From Vibrio fluvialis (GTDB taxonomy: Bacteria; Pseudomonadota; Gammaproteobacteria; Enterobacterales; Vibrionaceae), in assembly GCF_900460245.1 (NCBI RefSeq), contig NZ_UHIP01000001.1, positions 2,480,001 through 2,544,000 of the forward strand: DNA of 64,000 bases, in the 5' to 3' direction. Positions 11,209-20,758 of the stretch are shown here, one piece after another. The number at the start of each line of letters is the position of its first letter. Within the stretch, counting starts at the first letter, position 1. The notes below the pieces were generated by a model. That model ran no database searches and was not told the origin of the DNA. It saw nothing but the letters and a program-made list of their open reading frames with translations. Both the position numbers and the translations under genes were made by a program.

Positions 11209-12072
11209 TTAGCCAAGATTGTCCAGTCCCCATTTGTAAAGTGCATTCTTTTTCAGATTGTAGATTTCCGCCGTCATCGCCGCCGCTTTCTTCAGCGGCA
11301 GTTCTTTGGTCAGGATCCCCAAAGTACGTAGCGCTTCTTCTGGCAAGACGTCTTCTGCGCTGTCACGATAACCGTGGATCAGCAGTACCATCTCGCCTCT
11401 TTTGCGGTTATCGTCTGCTTCAATCCACTCAATCAGTTCGCCCAACGGCATGCCCTGAATGGTTTCAAAGGTTTTGGTCAGTTCACGAGCCAGCACGACT
11501 TCACGCTCTGGCCCTAAGACGTCCAGCATATCCTGCAGCGATTCCGTAATACGATGCGGTGATTCATAAAAAATACAGGTACGCTCAGCCTTGGCGATTT
11601 CCATAAACTTGTCTTTGCGCCCTTTGCTTTTGGCCGGCAAAAAACCTTCGAAACTGAATCGATCGGATGGCAGACCAGAGGCACTCAATGCCGTGATCAC
11701 CGCACACGCACCAGGAAGTGGCACAACTTTAACACCCGCCTGACGACATTGGGTGACTAAATGATAACCTGGATCACTAATAAGTGGTGTACCGGCATCC
11801 GATACCAACGCGATCGACTGTCCGGCCAACAATTTCTCAACTAAAACTTGAGCTTTTTGCTGTTCATTGTGATCATGCAGAGCGAACGTCTTAGTTTGAA
11901 TATTGAAGTGCGCAAGCAGTTTGCCTGAATGGCGGGTATCTTCTGCGGCGATAACATCAACACTTGAAAGCACATCGAGGGCACGTTGGGTAATATCCCC
12001 TAAGTTGCCAATCGGAGTCGGAACTATGTACAAAGTTGGGACTTCTGCAGGCAAGGTTTTGTTATCTGTCAT
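11209..12072 (-). CDS. rsmI: RsmI, 16S rRNA 2'-O-ribose C1402 methyltransferase
   Basis: SAM-dependent methyltransferase of the tetrapyrrole-methylase fold that 2'-O-methylates C1402 of 16S rRNA. Recognisable by [18 protein letters not shown] at the N-terminus (residues 14-31), the [12 protein letters not shown] motif, and the [16 protein letters not shown] motif around residue 100. The length of 287 residues is normal (E. coli 286). It is divergent from lpoA, as in E. coli, and the ATG at 12072 leaves a 63-bp shared upstream region. RsmH, which modifies the same nucleotide, is encoded on the far side of rnpB. Confidence 0.96.
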   Translation of the reverse strand: MTDNKTLPAEVPTLYIVPTPIGNLGDITQRALDVLSSVDVIAAEDTRHSGKLLAHFNIQTKTFALHDHNEQQKAQVLVEKLLAGQSIALVSDAGTPLISDPGYHLVTQCRQAGVKVVPLPGACAVITALSASGLPSDRFSFEGFLPAKSKGRKDKFMEIAKAERTCIFYESPHRITESLQDMLDVLGPEREVVLARELTKTFETIQGMPLGELIEWIEADDNRKRGEMVLLIHGYRDSAEDVLPEEALRTLGILTKELPLKKAAAMTAEIYNLKKNALYKWGLDNLG

Positions 12073-12135
12073 TTGTTTACCATCACTTCAACGATTAATA
12101 TAGAGACAATTTTACACGGATTAACGAAAGAACTC

Positions 12136-13947
12136 ATGGCTATGAAAAACCATCAGAGACGCAGTGTACCACGCTTACTCACTCCCGTTGCATTAGCAAT
12201 TACCCTGGCCGCCTGTTCCTCGACGCCGACGTCCCCGCTTTTGGTGGATATTACCGGCGAACCGAGCCTGCCGGCACAGACTTACCTGATGCAGGCAGAC
12301 AGCAGTCAAGGCAGCCTGCAAAATGACTGGTTAATCATGGCCTTGAAAGCCGCGATTGCTGAAAACAACACAGAACAGGCTGATCTGCTGATTCGTCGTC
12401 TGGCCAAACAGAACCTGAGCGAAACCCAGCAAGCCGAATGGCAACTGGCTCGCGCGCAGTTGTTGGTCAACGCGGAAAAATACAAAGACGCGCTGAATCT
12501 GCTTAACTTCAAGCCTAACTGGCAACTGCCGACACTACAGTGGCAGGAGTACCACCAGTTGCGTGCCGACATTTTCACCGCGCTTGATCGCTCGTTTGAC
12601 TCAAGTCGCGAACTGGTCGCACTGTATGATCTGGCCGACAGCGATCAACAAGAAGCCCTGGCCGATCAAATCTGGACCAATCTCAACCACTACTCAGGCT
12701 ATGCGATCACCAAGCTATCTGCCGAACCGAATGAAGCGGAGCTGGATGGCTGGCTGCAACTGGCCATTTATGTCAAAACTATGGGTAGTGACCTGCCTCA
12801 GCTAAAAAACACGCTCGAGAAATGGTTGGCAGAAAACCCAGATCATCCAGCGGCAATCTACACCCCTAAATCCATTCAGGACATTTTGGCCCTTGAGATC
12901 ATTAAGCCGAAACATACTGCGCTGCTGCTGCCGTTGACCGGTAAATTCTCGAAACCCGCTCAACTGATTCGCGACGGTTTCATCATGGCGATGATGAATG
13001 ACGAAGACCGCGATCCCAATGCGACCCTGACCATCATGGATACCAACGCCGAAACGCTGGAATCTGTGGATGCAACACTGACAGAGAAGAACATCGACTT
13101 CGTGGTTGGTCCGCTGATTAAAGGCAACATTGAGAAACTGCAACAATTCCAGCAAGAACGTGGGCAATCAATTCCGACACTGGCGCTGAATATTCCGGAT
13201 CAAGTGATCGATGGTTCAGACACTTGTTACCTCGCACTGTCACCGGAGCAGGAAGTCGCTCAGGCGGCTAAACATCTGTTTACTGAAGGTTATCGTTACC
13301 CACTGGTCTTAGCGCCTCAGGGCAGTTACGGCGAGCGTGTGGTTGAGGCCTTCGATGAAGAGTGGCACAAATACAGCAAAAACAAGGTGGCGGTGAACCA
13401 GTACGGCGATCGTCGTCAGTTGCAGCGCAACATCAATAACGTATTCGGTCTGCAGGACAGCCAGCAGAATATTGCTCAGATGGAAGCCTTAACGGGTCTG
13501 AAAATGGAAAGCCAGCCACGCAGCCGTCGTGACATCGACGCGGTATACATCGTGGCCAACAGTGCTGATCTGACGTTAATCAAGCCGTTTATTGAAGTGG
13601 CGATCAACCCGGATACCAAGCCGCCAAAACTGTTCTCTAACTCCGCCAGCAACAGCGGTGGCCGTCAGTATGAAGATTTGACCGGCGTGACTTACAGTGA
13701 CATTCCTTTGCTGATTCATCCGACGCCGGACGTCTCAGAACAGATGAATAAACTGTGGCCAAAATCCACCAATGCCGAGCGTCGCCTGCAAGCCATGGGG
13801 ATGGACGCATACAAACTCATGGTGGAACTCCCACAGATGAAAGTCGTCCAAGGTTATACGATTGAAGGCCAAACCGGTGTACTGGGCATTGATGAACAAT
13901 GCGTAGTGCAACGTGAAATCAGTTGGGCGGAGCATGGGGCTCTTTAG
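12136..13947 (+). CDS. lpoA: LpoA, outer-membrane lipoprotein activator of PBP1A
   Basis: Periplasm-facing outer-membrane lipoprotein that reaches through the peptidoglycan to stimulate PBP1A. The N-terminus has a basic stretch, a hydrophobic run and the lipobox LAAC (lipidated Cys27 of MAMKNHQ). Residues about 40-250 form a TPR-like helical domain; the C-terminal part (from HTALLLPLTGKFS) is a periplasmic-binding-protein-like domain. I chose the ATG at 12136 with GAAAG before it; an upstream TTG at 12073 would put 21 residues in front of the signal peptide. The 603-residue length suits Vibrio and Haemophilus LpoA. First gene of the lpoA-yraN-diaA-dolP set. Confidence 0.95.
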   Translation: MAMKNHQRRSVPRLLTPVALAITLAACSSTPTSPLLVDITGEPSLPAQTYLMQADSSQGSLQNDWLIMALKAAIAENNTEQADLLIRRLAKQNLSETQQAEWQLARAQLLVNAEKYKDALNLLNFKPNWQLPTLQWQEYHQLRADIFTALDRSFDSSRELVALYDLADSDQQEALADQIWTNLNHYSGYAITKLSAEPNEAELDGWLQLAIYVKTMGSDLPQLKNTLEKWLAENPDHPAAIYTPKSIQDILALEIIKPKHTALLLPLTGKFSKPAQLIRDGFIMAMMNDEDRDPNATLTIMDTNAETLESVDATLTEKNIDFVVGPLIKGNIEKLQQFQQERGQSIPTLALNIPDQVIDGSDTCYLALSPEQEVAQAAKHLFTEGYRYPLVLAPQGSYGERVVEAFDEEWHKYSKNKVAVNQYGDRRQLQRNINNVFGLQDSQQNIAQMEALTGLKMESQPRSRRDIDAVYIVANSADLTLIKPFIEVAINPDTKPPKLFSNSASNSGGRQYEDLTGVTYSDIPLLIHPTPDVSEQMNKLWPKSTNAERRLQAMGMDAYKLMVELPQMKVVQGYTIEGQTGVLGIDEQCVVQREISWAEHGAL

Positions 13948-14302
13948 TCGCCGCCAGACCGGACAACACTATGAAACTACGGCGGCGGAGTATTTACGCC
14001 GCCGCGGTTTGTTTCTTATCGAACAAAATTTCCAGATTCGCGGCGGTGAACTGGATTTAATTATGCGGGAAAATCAAACGCTGGTGTTTGTCGAAGTGAA
14101 GTATCGTCAGAACCAACGTCACGGCCATGCTGCTGAAATGGTCACCAGACAGAAACAAGCACGCTTGATCAAAGCGGCAAATTGGTGGATGCTCAAGCAA
14201 GGCCTCTGCGCCGACAACACCGATTTTCGTTTCGATGTGGTGGCTATCCACGATGAAGGCCGCCAAATTGACTGGATAAAAAACGCAATCACTGAAGGAT
14301 AA
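13934..14302 (+). CDS. yraN: YraN, UPF0102 endonuclease-fold protein
   Basis: Small cytoplasmic protein of the UPF0102 family, which has a restriction-endonuclease-like (PD-(D/E)XK) fold; its cellular role is not settled. The catalytic-type residues are present in GGELDLIM and VFVEVKYR, the expected D...ExK arrangement. I chose the ATG at 13934 (MGLFSRRQ, 122 residues), preceded by GGCGGAG; it overlaps lpoA by 14 nt. An earlier start at 13913 lies deeper inside lpoA and adds residues not usual in the family. Confidence 0.93.
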   Translation: MGLFSRRQTGQHYETTAAEYLRRRGLFLIEQNFQIRGGELDLIMRENQTLVFVEVKYRQNQRHGHAAEMVTRQKQARLIKAANWWMLKQGLCADNTDFRFDVVAIHDEGRQIDWIKNAITEG

Positions 14303-14896
<594 letters not shown>

Positions 14897-14899
14897 TCG

Positions 14900-15469
14900 A
14901 TGAAGACTTTACGCCTATTTGCCGTTCTGGCGACACTGATGACCTTATCCGGCTGCGCTGGACTGTTTATCGCTGGTGCTGCCACCACCGTTAACATTGC
15001 GACCGATCCGCGCTCCACTCAAGAAATCTGGAAAGACAGCAATCTGGAACTCGAAGTGACAGGGCTGAGTAATAAGCCACCGTTCCAGAATCAGATGCGT
15101 ATTACCGCCAGTTCATTCCGAGGAACCGTGATTCTGATTGGCCAATCACGCACCCCTGAATTATTGGATCAATTTGTTGCTCAGGTGCAAAAGTTAAAAG
15201 ATGTCAAAGAACTACACAATCAGGTAAAGATAAAAGCACCTTTGTCGTTTGGTGAAATCAGTAACGACAGCTGGATCACGACCAAAGTGAAATCAGCACT
15301 GCTGGCAAAATCAGAGCTTAATGGTGTGAAAGTCTCAGTGATTACCGAAGACCGTGAAGTTTATCTGTTGGGATACATTTCTCGTGAACATGCGAACATC
15401 GCGACAGACGTTGCGCGCAACATTTCAGGAGTAAAACAAGTAATTCGAGCCTTCGAATACGCGGACTAG
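14900..15469 (+). CDS. dolP: DolP (YraP), dual BON-domain outer-membrane lipoprotein
   Basis: Outer-membrane lipoprotein which in E. coli locates to the septum, supports outer-membrane integrity and influences NlpD-dependent amidase activation. The signal peptide ends in the lipobox LSGC (Cys19). Two BON domains follow: about residues 45-115 (FRGTVILIGQ) and 120-189 (VYLLGYISREHANIATDVARN). The length of 189 residues is normal (E. coli 191). It begins 3 nt after diaA and ends at a clear terminator, so lpoA-yraN-diaA-dolP is probably one unit. Confidence 0.95.
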   Translation: MKTLRLFAVLATLMTLSGCAGLFIAGAATTVNIATDPRSTQEIWKDSNLELEVTGLSNKPPFQNQMRITASSFRGTVILIGQSRTPELLDQFVAQVQKLKDVKELHNQVKIKAPLSFGEISNDSWITTKVKSALLAKSELNGVKVSVITEDREVYLLGYISREHANIATDVARNISGVKQVIRAFEYAD

Positions 15470-15484
15470 CCTAATCTTCGGCAT

Positions 15485-15515
15485 AAAAAAAGCAGCGTAT
15501 TCACGCTGCTTTTTT
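15485..15515. terminator. Bidirectional terminator between dolP and sspB
   Basis: The stem AGCAGCGT/ACGCTGCT is flanked by A and T runs on both sides, so it can end transcription of dolP (plus) and sspB (minus), which converge here. Confidence 0.9.
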
Positions 15516-15531
15516 GTTTTATCTTGCTGAG

Positions 15532-16008
15532 TTATTTTACAACACGCAAACTTGGCTTGCCTTTCGGGCGCGGTGCCTCATCAGATTCAGCAGTGTTTGC
15601 TGGTGCCTCTGACGTCACTTCGCTCAAACCACTTTCTGCTGGTTCTTCTTCATAGATACCCGCTTCTTGAGCATCCATGTAAGCTTCCTCAGGTTCAAAC
15701 ATTGTTCCTGCGCCGTTCTCACGAGCATAGATAGCCTGAATCGCGTACATAGGAACCACAACCAGATGTGGGCGACCGCCAAAGCGAGCATTGAAAGTCA
15801 CCTCATCGTTGCCCAGCTCAAGGTTACCGACAGCTCGAGGAGCAACGTTCAGAATGATTTGACCATCCTGAACATATTCCATCGGTACTCTTACACCTTG
15901 CAGTGTGGCATCTACCACCAAATGTGGCGTCAGTTCATTTTCCAGCAACCAATCATAAAATGCGCGCAGCATAAATGGTCGGCGGGGAGTCATGTGTTCG
16001 ATATCCAT
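15532..16008 (-). CDS. sspB: SspB, ClpXP adaptor for ssrA-tagged proteins
   Basis: Dimeric adaptor that binds the ssrA degradation tag and delivers tagged proteins (and the RseA fragment) to ClpXP. The N-terminal substrate-binding domain (about residues 6-115) begins MTPRRPFMLRAFYDWLLEN. A long acidic, flexible linker follows and ends in GKPSLRVVK, the short ClpX-binding tail conserved in the family. Met1 and Met6 are both possible starts; I kept the longer one because no clear ribosome site favours Met6. It follows sspA by 10 nt or so, as in E. coli. Confidence 0.95.
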   Translation of the reverse strand: MDIEHMTPRRPFMLRAFYDWLLENELTPHLVVDATLQGVRVPMEYVQDGQIILNVAPRAVGNLELGNDEVTFNARFGGRPHLVVVPMYAIQAIYARENGAGTMFEPEEAYMDAQEAGIYEEEPAESGLSEVTSEAPANTAESDEAPRPKGKPSLRVVK

Positions 16009-16018
16009 CAGACTACCA

Positions 16019-16654
16019 TTAACGAACTAAACGCATCTCACGTTCAGCTTCTGTCAGAGAAGCCAAGAATGAATCACGTTCAAATACGCGGTTCATGTAA
16101 ATCTTCAGCTCTTTTGAACCCGGGCCAATCAAATCGATACCCAGAACAGGCAAACGCCACAATAGCGGAGCCAGGTAACAATCGATCAGGCTGAATTCTT
16201 CACTCATGAAGTATTCGTATTCCGCAAATACTGGTGCAAGTGTCAGTAGATCGTTACGCAGTTTGACACGTGCCGATTCTGCTTCTTCAGCAGAACCCTT
16301 GATGATTTTGTTCGCCAGTGAATACCAGTTTCTCTCGATACGGTAAATCATCAGACGGCTGTTACCACGGGCAACAGGATACACTGGCATCAATGGTGGA
16401 TGTGGAAAACGCTCATCAAGGTATTCCATGATGATTTTTGAGTCATAAAGCGCAAGCTCACGGTCAACCAGCGTTGGTACCGTTTTGTATGGGTTCAGCT
16501 CGATGAGATCCGCAGGTAGGTTATCTTCATCAACCAGCTCAACTTCAACACTGACACCTTTTTCAGCCAGCACAATACGAACCTGATGGCTATACATATC
16601 AGATGCACTTGAAAATAGAGTCATCACAGAACGTTTATTGGCAGCTACAGCCAT
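16019..16654 (-). CDS. sspA: SspA, stringent starvation protein A (RNA polymerase-associated)
   Basis: Glutathione-transferase-fold protein that binds RNA polymerase and affects stationary-phase and acid-stress transcription. The thioredoxin-like N-terminal half contains ELNPYKTVPTLVDRELALYDSKIIMEYLDERFPHPPL split across about residues 52-88, and the helical C-terminal half has SLIDCYLAPLLWRLP. The ATG at 16654 (211 residues, E. coli 212) follows GGAGGG at a good distance. It lies just after the terminator of petABC and is followed by sspB. Confidence 0.95.
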   Translation of the reverse strand: MAVAANKRSVMTLFSSASDMYSHQVRIVLAEKGVSVEVELVDEDNLPADLIELNPYKTVPTLVDRELALYDSKIIMEYLDERFPHPPLMPVYPVARGNSRLMIYRIERNWYSLANKIIKGSAEEAESARVKLRNDLLTLAPVFAEYEYFMSEEFSLIDCYLAPLLWRLPVLGIDLIGPGSKELKIYMNRVFERDSFLASLTEAEREMRLVR

Positions 16655-16683
16655 GGAGCCCTCCAGCACACACTTACAGATAT

Positions 16684-16713
16684 AAAAAAACAATGGAGGC
16701 TAAGCCTCCATTG
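16684..16713 (-). terminator. Terminator of petABC
   Basis: A ten-base-pair perfect stem (CAATGGAGGC with GCCTCCATTG), three-base loop and seven T residues on the minus strand, between petC and sspA. Confidence 0.9.
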
Positions 16714-16755
16714 ATGATTCGATTAATCGAGAATTAGCACGACATCGTAGCACAA

Positions 16756-17493
16756 TTAGTGCACATCACGCCAATACTCTTTCTTCAGCGCCACGACAAC
16801 GATCGTCAGCAGAACAAGGAAGGCCATCACCCACCAGCCCATCGCCTGACGTTCAAGTTTCACTGGTTCACCGGAATATTCTAGGAAGTTCACCAGATCG
16901 CGAACAGCTTGATCGTATTCGCCAGTGCTCAGCTCACCATTGCCTTGCGATTTGGTGGCAACAACAGCTTTCACTTCTTCGCCATCAACCATGTGTGAAC
17001 CGAAAACAGGTTCCGGAGTGCCTTGTAGTTCTTCAAGAACGTGTGGCATACCGACACTTGGGAAGACAATATTGTTCACGCCAAATGGACGACTTGGATC
17101 GGCATAGAATGAACGTAGGTAGGTGTATAACCAATCCACGCCACGCACACGAGCCACCAACGTCAGGTCAGGTGGTGGAGCACCAAACCATTTGGCCGCT
17201 GACTTATCCGGAATCGCGTTTTCCATCAGCTCACCGATCTTGGTTTGCGGATTGAAAATCAGATTCTCTTTCATCAGATCCGCTGGGATCCCCAAGTCTG
17301 TCGCCACGCGCTCATAACGTTGATACTGCGTTGAGTGACAACCGAAACAGTAGTTCATGAACAGTTTGGCGCCGCGTTGCAGAGAAGCGGTATCAGACAA
17401 GTCATTCCCCGCTTTATCCAGATGCACGTTACCGCCTGCTGCCATCGCCAATGAAGGCAGCATTGCAAACAAAATTACAATCCATTTTTTCAT
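16756..17493 (-). CDS. petC: Cytochrome c1 subunit of the bc1 complex
   Basis: Haem-c subunit of quinol:cytochrome c oxidoreductase; it takes electrons from the Rieske protein and passes them to cytochrome c. A cleavable signal peptide ends near AMA-AGG; the covalent haem site is CFGCH (Cys49, Cys52, His53). A C-terminal transmembrane anchor (WWVMAFLVLLTIVVVAL) precedes KKEYWRDVH. The axial methionine is likely in the VGMPHVLEEL segment. The length is 245 residues. The ATG overlaps the petB stop by 4 nt. Confidence 0.96.
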   Translation of the reverse strand: MKKWIVILFAMLPSLAMAAGGNVHLDKAGNDLSDTASLQRGAKLFMNYCFGCHSTQYQRYERVATDLGIPADLMKENLIFNPQTKIGELMENAIPDKSAAKWFGAPPPDLTLVARVRGVDWLYTYLRSFYADPSRPFGVNNIVFPSVGMPHVLEELQGTPEPVFGSHMVDGEEVKAVVATKSQGNGELSTGEYDQAVRDLVNFLEYSGEPVKLERQAMGWWVMAFLVLLTIVVVALKKEYWRDVH

Positions 17494-18755
17494 TTGAATG
17501 TCACCCTCTTTGGTAGTGGCTTGGTTGCTTCGTTTTTGCTGTAGAAGAACAGCAGAACGAAGAACATGAAGTAACCCAAACTAAAGATTCGAGCCAGTAA
17601 GGTATACGTTGGAGTTGCAGGAAGCGCACCCAAAACACCTAAGGCAATGAAACAAATGGTAAATTGAATGATGTTCGCCAGGTGAAGTTTGCTGCGGTAG
17701 CGGTATGAACGCACTTTACAGCGATCCAGCCAAGGCAAAACAAACAACACAACAATCGAGGCACCCATCGCGACAACGCCCAGCAGCTTATCCGGTACCG
17801 CACGCAGAATTGCGTAGAACGGTGTGAAGTACCAAACCGGAGCGATATGCGGTGGCGTTTTCAGCGGGTTTGCAGCTTCAAAGTTAGGCGGCTCAAGGAA
17901 GTACCCCCCCATCTCTGGGTTGAAGAACAGCACGTAACAGAACAAGAACAAGAAACCAGCGACACCCACCAGATCCTTCACCGTACCGTAAGGATGGAAA
18001 GGAATCGAATCGATGATGTCGTATTTCTTGGTGTAGTACTCGTGGAACTTGAACTGGCTCTGGTAATCGTCGCCCATCGTGCCTTTCGGCAGTTTGGTTT
18101 CGATACCATCCGGGTTGTTCGAACCCACTTCGTGCAGAGCAAGAATGTGCAGCACGATCAGCAGCAGCAGAACGATCGGCAATGCAATGACGTGCAGAGC
18201 AAAGAAACGGTTCAGTGTGGCGCCGGAGATAACGTAGTCACCACGAATCCATAGCGTCAGATCATCCCCGATAACCGGAATGGCACCGAACAGAGAAATG
18301 ATTACCTGCGCACCCCAGTAAGACATCTGGCCCCAAGGCAGTAGGTAACCCATGAAAGCTTCTGCCATCAGCGCCAGGAAGATCAACATCCCGAAGATCC
18401 ACAATAGCTCACGAGGTTTCTGGTATGAGCCGTAGATCAGACCACGGAACATATGCAGGTAGACCACGACAAAGAATGCCGATGCGCCAGTTGAGTGCAT
18501 ATAACGCAGCAACCAACCGTAATCCACATCACGCATGATGTATTCAACAGACGCAAACGCACCGTCACCAGACGGAACGTAGTTCATCGTCAGCCAGATA
18601 CCAGTTAGGATCTGGTTAACCAGCACCAACATTGCCAAGGAACCAAAAAGGTACCAAAAGTTAAAGTTCTTCGGCATTGGGTATTCAGAAAGGTGCTTCT
18701 TATACGCATTCATTGCGGGCAGGCGTTTTTCCACCCAATCAAGTAGAGCTTGCAT
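17490..18755 (-). CDS. petB: Cytochrome b subunit of the bc1 complex
   Basis: Eight-helix membrane subunit with two b haems and both quinone sites. The haem ligands appear as paired histidines, His87/His101 and His188/His203. The Qo-site motif that reads PEWY in many organisms is PVWY here (residues 306-309), so the usual glutamate is absent. The length is 421 residues, a full-length b6-plus-subunit-IV type cytochrome b. It overlaps petA by 1 nt and petC by 4 nt. Confidence 0.97.
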   Translation of the reverse strand: MQALLDWVEKRLPAMNAYKKHLSEYPMPKNFNFWYLFGSLAMLVLVNQILTGIWLTMNYVPSGDGAFASVEYIMRDVDYGWLLRYMHSTGASAFFVVVYLHMFRGLIYGSYQKPRELLWIFGMLIFLALMAEAFMGYLLPWGQMSYWGAQVIISLFGAIPVIGDDLTLWIRGDYVISGATLNRFFALHVIALPIVLLLLIVLHILALHEVGSNNPDGIETKLPKGTMGDDYQSQFKFHEYYTKKYDIIDSIPFHPYGTVKDLVGVAGFLFLFCYVLFFNPEMGGYFLEPPNFEAANPLKTPPHIAPVWYFTPFYAILRAVPDKLLGVVAMGASIVVLFVLPWLDRCKVRSYRYRSKLHLANIIQFTICFIALGVLGALPATPTYTLLARIFSLGYFMFFVLLFFYSKNEATKPLPKRVTFK

Positions 18756-19348
18756 TATGCCTCCCCTGTTTCATCAAGGCCGATAACAATTCTGGTATCG
18801 CTCAGGTACATGTACTTTGGAATCACAAGGTTAAGTGGAGCAGGTACACCTTGGAATACACGACCAGCCATGTCGAATTTCGAACCGTGACATGGACAGA
18901 AGAAACCTGACTTAACCCCTTGAACTTGTTCGTTAAAAGAGTCAGGCAGATAGGTTGGTGAACAACCTAAGTGAGTACAGATACCGACGGCAATAAAGTA
19001 TTCAGGCTTTATTGAGCGATAGGTATTTTGAGCGTAGGTAGGTTGTTGTTCTTCATTAGAGTTCGGATCACGAAGCTGATTGTCATGCTCTTTTAAAGCA
19101 TTAACTACAGATTGAGAACGACGTACAACCCATACAGGTTTACCTCGCCACTCAACACGGACCATTTGCCCTTCTTCGAGTTTACTGATGTCAACCTCGA
19201 CAGGGGCACCCGCCGCTTTCGCTTTCGCACTTGGGTTCCACGATTTGATAAAAGGTACGGCAACAGCAGCCGCTCCCAAACCACCCACAACAGCTGTTGT
19301 AGCGGTTAAGAAACGTCTGCGACCGTTGTTCAAAGGCGCATTGCTCAT
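18755..19348 (-). CDS. petA: Rieske iron-sulphur subunit of the bc1 complex
   Basis: Carries the [2Fe-2S] cluster that accepts the first electron from quinol. The two ligand boxes are CTHLGC (Cys124, His126, with Cys129) and CPCH (Cys151, Cys153, His154). The N-terminus has a twin-arginine motif (RRRFLT, residues 10-15) before a hydrophobic helix that stays as membrane anchor, consistent with Tat export of a folded cluster. Length is 197 residues. It is the first gene of petABC; AAGGAG lies upstream and a good promoter about 100 nt away. Confidence 0.97.
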   Translation of the reverse strand: MSNAPLNNGRRRFLTATTAVVGGLGAAAVAVPFIKSWNPSAKAKAAGAPVEVDISKLEEGQMVRVEWRGKPVWVVRRSQSVVNALKEHDNQLRDPNSNEEQQPTYAQNTYRSIKPEYFIAVGICTHLGCSPTYLPDSFNEQVQGVKSGFFCPCHGSKFDMAGRVFQGVPAPLNLVIPKYMYLSDTRIVIGLDETGEA

Positions 19349-19445
19349 CCAGACATTCTCCCATTTGCTCCTTGTGGATTCCTGTTATTCCGCTTAAGAG
19401 CATGGCTAACAAAATACGGTTTTCGTTGTATTTATTTGATGTGAA

Positions 19446-19474
19446 ATGATAAATAAAACCCTACTTTTTGACAA
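19446..19474 (-). promoter_or_regulatory. petABC promoter
   Basis: TTGTCA (19469-19474), a 17-nt spacer and TATCAT (19446-19451) on the minus strand, each five of six matches to sigma-70 consensus, about 98 nt before petA. Confidence 0.65.
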
Positions 19475-19615
19475 GATAAAGCTACCTTTTGGTAACATTC
19501 GTGCAGTAATTCGCACGCGAGGTCACAAAAGGGACATTATTGGAAGAAAGGGTGATGAAGTGACTTGTGAGAAAGGAATTTCTTTTGTGTAAATACACAA
19601 AAACTTTTGCGTAGA

Positions 19616-19647
19616 AAAACAAAAAGCCCGGCAAATGCCGAGCTTTT
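19616..19647 (-). terminator. Terminator of rplM-rpsI
   Basis: Stem AAAAGC-CGGCA/TGCCG-GCTTTT with one mismatch, followed on the minus strand by a T-rich run, just after rpsI. Confidence 0.85.
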
Positions 19648-19699
19648 GAACCACATTCCAGTAACACTGGAAAGCGAGATTCTTTTCGTAATGAAAAGA

Positions 19700-20092
19700 T
19701 TAACGCTTAGAGAACTGTGGACGACGACGTGCTTTACGTAGACCAACTTTCTTACGTTCAACGCGACGAGCGTCACGAGTAACGTAGCCAGCAGCACGTA
19801 GAACAGGACGTAGAGATTCATCGTATTCCATCAGAGCGCGAGTGATACCGTGACGGATAGCACCTGCTTGACCAGAAATACCACCACCTTTAACAGTGAT
19901 GTACAGGTCTAGTTTCTCAACCATCTCAACCAGCTCTAGAGGTTGTTTAACAACCATGCGAGAAGTTGGACGACCGAAGTACTCATCAAGGCTACGCTTG
20001 TTGATTACGATGTTGCCGCTGCCTGGTTTAATAAAAACACGTGCAGCTGAGCTTTTGCGACGGCCAGTGCCGTAGTATTGATTCTCTGCCAT
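19700..20092 (-). CDS. rpsI: 30S ribosomal protein S9
   Basis: Small-subunit protein whose extended basic C-terminal tail reaches the P-site tRNA. It begins [19 protein letters not shown] and ends [12 protein letters not shown], the conserved tail with terminal Lys-Arg. The 130-residue length is exactly that of E. coli S9. It follows rplM by 15 nt in the conserved rplM-rpsI operon and ends at a terminator. Confidence 0.99.
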   Translation of the reverse strand: MAENQYYGTGRRKSSAARVFIKPGSGNIVINKRSLDEYFGRPTSRMVVKQPLELVEMVEKLDLYITVKGGGISGQAGAIRHGITRALMEYDESLRPVLRAAGYVTRDARRVERKKVGLRKARRRPQFSKR

Positions 20093-20107
20093 TTCCGAAA
20101 TCCCCGA

Positions 20108-20536
20108 TTAGATGTCTAGTACTTTAGGTTGTTGAGCAGCGTGGTTGTGCTCAGCGCCTGCGTAAACTTTCAGCTTACGGTACATAGCACGGCCTAGAGG
20201 ACCTTTTGGAAGCATACCTTTAACCGCTAGCTCAAGTACCATCTCTGGCTTACGCTCAATCAGCTTCTCGAAGCTGAATGACTTTAGGCCACCTGGGAAT
20301 TCAGTGTGACGGTGGTACATCTTGTCTTTAGCTTTGTTACCAGTTACAGCAACTTTCTCCGCGTTTACAACGATGATGTAATCACCAGTGTCAACGTGTG
20401 GAGTGTATTCAGCTTTGTGTTTGCCACGTAGGCGAGATGCAATTTCACTTGCTAGACGGCCAAGAGTTTTACCTTCAGCGTCTACAACGTACCAGTCGCG
20501 TTTTACAGTTTCTGGTTTAGCAACGAAAGTTTTCAT
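20108..20536 (-). CDS. rplM: 50S ribosomal protein L13
   Basis: Early-assembly large-subunit protein. [15 protein letters not shown] begins the protein and the length (142 residues) equals that of E. coli L13. I used the ATG at 20536; an in-frame extension upstream to 20590 would add 18 residues foreign to the family and lies in the leader. Typical segments are [17 protein letters not shown] and [18 protein letters not shown]. First gene of rplM-rpsI. Confidence 0.98.
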   Translation of the reverse strand: MKTFVAKPETVKRDWYVVDAEGKTLGRLASEIASRLRGKHKAEYTPHVDTGDYIIVVNAEKVAVTGNKAKDKMYHRHTEFPGGLKSFSFEKLIERKPEMVLELAVKGMLPKGPLGRAMYRKLKVYAGAEHNHAAQQPKVLDI

Positions 20537-20668
20537 GCTAATAATAACCCGTTTAATCAAATTTACACTTAAAGGAGCATTCGCTCCCACTGTCTAAGAG
20601 CCCAGTCATCACCCCTTCGAGTGGGTGGCACTCTCGGTCTAAAAAGACCTGCAGTAACGGTGGGTCGC
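20537..20668 (-). promoter_or_regulatory. Candidate structured mRNA leader of rplM-rpsI
   Basis: The minus-strand leader is about 130 nt, long for a ribosomal-protein gene, and structured: GGTCT-TTTT-AGACC (20638-20651) forms a hairpin, and GAGTGCCACCCACTC and CCCACTGTC-like segments can pair around the run 20590-20637. In E. coli, L13 represses its own operon through the rplM leader. That this leader does the same is inference. Confidence 0.45.
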
Positions 20669-20671
20669 AGG

Positions 20672-20700
20672 ATTATAGAGAAGAGCGCGGAAAAAATCAC
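20672..20700 (-). promoter_or_regulatory. rplM-rpsI promoter with GC-rich discriminator
   Basis: TATAAT (20672-20677) on the minus strand is a perfect -10; the -35 (GTGATT, 17 nt upstream) is weak. The bases after the -10, CCTGCGACCC, form a GC-rich discriminator of the kind found in stringently controlled promoters. Confidence 0.6.
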
Positions 20701-20758
20701 CTCTTTTTGCACAAAATCACAATTTTTTTCTTTGCCCTGTTTCTGGGAAAGATTGTTC

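Larger units (their letters stand above)
19349..19699. other. Intergenic region between rpsI and petA (351 nt)
   Basis: It holds the rpsI terminator (near 19616-19647) and the petABC promoter (19446-19474). I see no coding potential; the remaining AT-rich stretch (about 19480-19610) shows nothing I can interpret. Confidence 0.7.

Noticed and set aside
15667..16194. Open frame of 175 codons on the plus strand across sspB and sspA
   Set aside because: Both minus-strand genes are well conserved; the plus-strand frame crosses their junction and has no domain.
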